A model generated the notes under the pieces. That model was not told the DNA's origin, did not search any database, and saw only the letters and a program-made list of their open reading frames with translations. From the NCBI GenBank assembly GCA_020536535.1, contig JAHLWZ010000989.1, positions 1-32,743 on the forward strand: a stretch of 32,743 nt of DNA, given 5' to 3'. Source of the stretch: Pelomyxa schiedti. Taxonomy: Eukaryota; Evosea; Pelobiontida; Pelomyxidae. Below, one piece after another: positions 29,452 to 32,743 of the stretch (position 1 is its first letter; every line of letters starts with the position of its first letter). The translations under genes and the position numbers were made by a program.

Positions 29452-30742
29452 ATGGGCACAACACACGCCAGCACCAGCGAGCGCAGCCCCCGGAGCGACT
29501 TTAATGGCAACAGCAGCGGGGACCGTAGTAGCAGTTATGGGGGGGAGCCAGAAGACAGTGTTGTGCTTCTGTCGGTGATGGTGGGGCTGTATGCTGCACT
29601 TGGAGTGATTGTGTTGTGGAGGCTGTATGTGCACGCCACTACATCGCGTTGTTTCAACCGCGTAGTGCAGTCTCATTTGCTCCTTTTGTGCTTTTGTATT
29701 GGTATTCTTTTTTTTTTTTCCCCTTAATGTTTTATTTTCCGCCCCACCCATTCATTGGATGACCTTTTTTTTTTTTATTTTACTCAAGATATTTTGCTGC
29801 TTGGTGTGGTGTCGTTTTTGATACTGGAGGTGGACTCTCTTGCTGATAACAGTGTGATGAACGCTACAGAATATTTCTTTAGCACCACTTCTCATTCTCT
29901 TTTCTATGCCGCTTTACTGTTGGTTATTATGCACATGTACATGCCTCCTAATGGCCGAATTTAGTTCTCATAACTTACAGGGTGGATACCATGTATTCAT
30001 TTCTTGCCTTCAAAAAACCGAACATATCACAGGCGGTAACTATTGCCTTTTGGATATTAATGGCAATACCAATTTTGTACATTTTTGCCACTGCTATTTA
30101 CTTTGCTTGCATACCTGAAGAGAAAGCTCATGGTAAACAATTGCTACAATAACATTTACTCAAGCCAAATAAATACTTGAGACTGGTACAGGTAACCCAA
30201 TTTATGATGTTGCCATCATCTCTGTCTCTGTGTATGCCGCTCTTTGTGCTTTGGCATACTTGATTACAGGAATTCTTGTCTTACACAGGGTAAAATACCT
30301 TGAGAGGAGGGATGCTTTTTTCCGGGGTGATTAATTGTTGGATTACTCTAATTTTCCTAACTTTCCATAGTTAAAAGGCGACCACTTTATCTTATGGTTT
30401 GAGTGAATTCCTCTTTCACTATTAAATATTCAACCAGTTCCTGATCCTTTTCCTTTGTTTTGCCTGCTTTCTTTTGGAGGTAAGTGCCATCCCTTTCTTT
30501 GCATAAATCAAGACTTATTTCTTTTTCAGGGAGGAATGTTTCTCTACAAACCCATAACTGGGAAAGAGATGCCCGACTACCTCTTTGACATTTTTGCCTA
30601 CTGGGTACCAGAGGTCAAACAAAACAAAACAAACAAAACACCTAATTCCTTTAAGATTGGGTCTGCCCTATTGGTCATGCTCATTGTTAGGAAACCTATG
30701 GAACACAGAGACTACAAATCACTTAATGACAATGACAAATAG
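29452..30742 (+). CDS. Seven-helix membrane protein, TOM1/THH1-like or GPCR-like, eight exons, 307 aa
   Basis: Exons 29452-29701, 29789-29936, 29981-30132, 30192-30326, 30371-30396, 30438-30479, 30530-30613 and 30656-30742 join in one frame. Seven hydrophobic segments are seen: VVLLSVMVGLYAALGVIVLW; LLLLCFCIDILLLGVVSFLI; SLFYAALLLVIMHM; AVTIAFWILMAIPILYIFAT; YDVAIISVSVYAALCALAYL; YLMFLILFLCFACFLLEGGM; and IGSALLVMLIV. The loop after helix 5 is basic (HRVKYLERRDAFFRVKRR), which fits the cytosolic side. The order, the DIFAYWVPEIGSALL end and the short tail resemble the plant TOM1/TOM3/THH1 group and distant seven-transmembrane receptors; this is by-eye similarity. The first 30 residues are Ser-rich. 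The exact first donor is uncertain (29696 or 29702). The 26-bp fifth exon is notable. Confidence 0.72.
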
Positions 30743-30802
30743 TAACATAAAGGGTGGGTGAGCTTTTGTTGTAAAAGGAAGAGAATTTTTGTTTTTTGTT
30801 GG

Positions 30803-32570
<1,768 letters not shown>

Positions 32571-32743
32571 CCAGTCAACGATTTTTGTGCGATTGTGGCG
32601 AGGTGACTTCGCGTCGCTGTAGTTCTAAGTACGGTTCTAATCACGGATGGATTTCTGGGAAAACTACCGCGAATCTGTTGGGACCCTGAGGGAGATTCAG
32701 GCGACACCTAGAACTGATTCTAGCGCCTTTATAAGCGGGAACA
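32571..32743 (-). promoter_or_regulatory. Upstream region of the dehydratase gene with TATA-like word
   Basis: On the minus strand the word TTATAAAGG (complement of about 32726-32734) lies about 160 bp before the dehydratase start codon and fits a TATA box. No other gene is seen before the window ends. Confidence 0.35.

Overview
This window is nuclear DNA of an intron-rich eukaryote. Coding exons are split by many short GT-AG introns, mostly 37-90 bp, and genes are packed head-to-head or tail-to-tail on both strands. The gene set (alpha-tubulin, Cdc20/Cdh1, PIG-M, F-box, protein kinase, leucine-rich repeats fused to a dual-specificity phosphatase) is eukaryotic. The leucine-rich-repeat/phosphatase fusion and the family of degenerate ankyrin-like genes with WL-x-x-x-F repeats point by inference to an amoebozoan, possibly an archamoeba such as Pelomyxa or a relative of Entamoeba. 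All exon joins were worked out by hand from splice sites, reading phase and family conservation; there are no transcript data.

Left part (1-7.1 kb): a possible RNase H-like retroelement scrap at the left edge; a complete but very divergent alpha-tubulin gene (398-2130, +); converging on it, a degenerate ankyrin-like gene (2206-4426, -). Then comes 2.7 kb without a convincing gene, which holds a small ORF with a signal-peptide-like start and a two-unit non-coding tandem repeat (about 5521-6290).

Middle (7.1-16.9 kb): a Cdc20/Cdh1-type APC/C activator (7135-8967, +), a small SAP-domain protein (9196-9438, +), a secreted SGNH/CE2-like esterase (9599-11058, -), a second degenerate ankyrin-like gene that shares a 75-bp divergent intergenic region with the esterase and carries a one-base frame break (11134-13544, +), a hypothetical protein (13904-15043, +), and the GPI mannosyltransferase PIG-M (15187-16897, -).

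Right part (16.9-32.7 kb): a long disordered poly-Q/Ser/Pro protein (16997-18911, +), an LRR plus dual-specificity phosphatase with a C-terminal CaaX-like box (18959-21215, -), a divergent protein kinase with Pro-rich flanks and a frame break (21439-24587, +), an unassigned gene fragment and a retroelement-like relic (24.7-25.7 kb), an ankyrin plus F-box protein (25936-28027, +), a small multi-pass membrane protein (28142-29070, -), a seven-helix membrane protein (29452-30742, +) and an NDP-glucose 4,6-dehydratase (30803-32570, -).

The genes do not form one pathway. Themes that recur are signalling and ubiquitin control (kinase, phosphatase, Cdh1, F-box), glycan chemistry (PIG-M, 4,6-dehydratase, esterase) and lineage-specific repeat-protein families.
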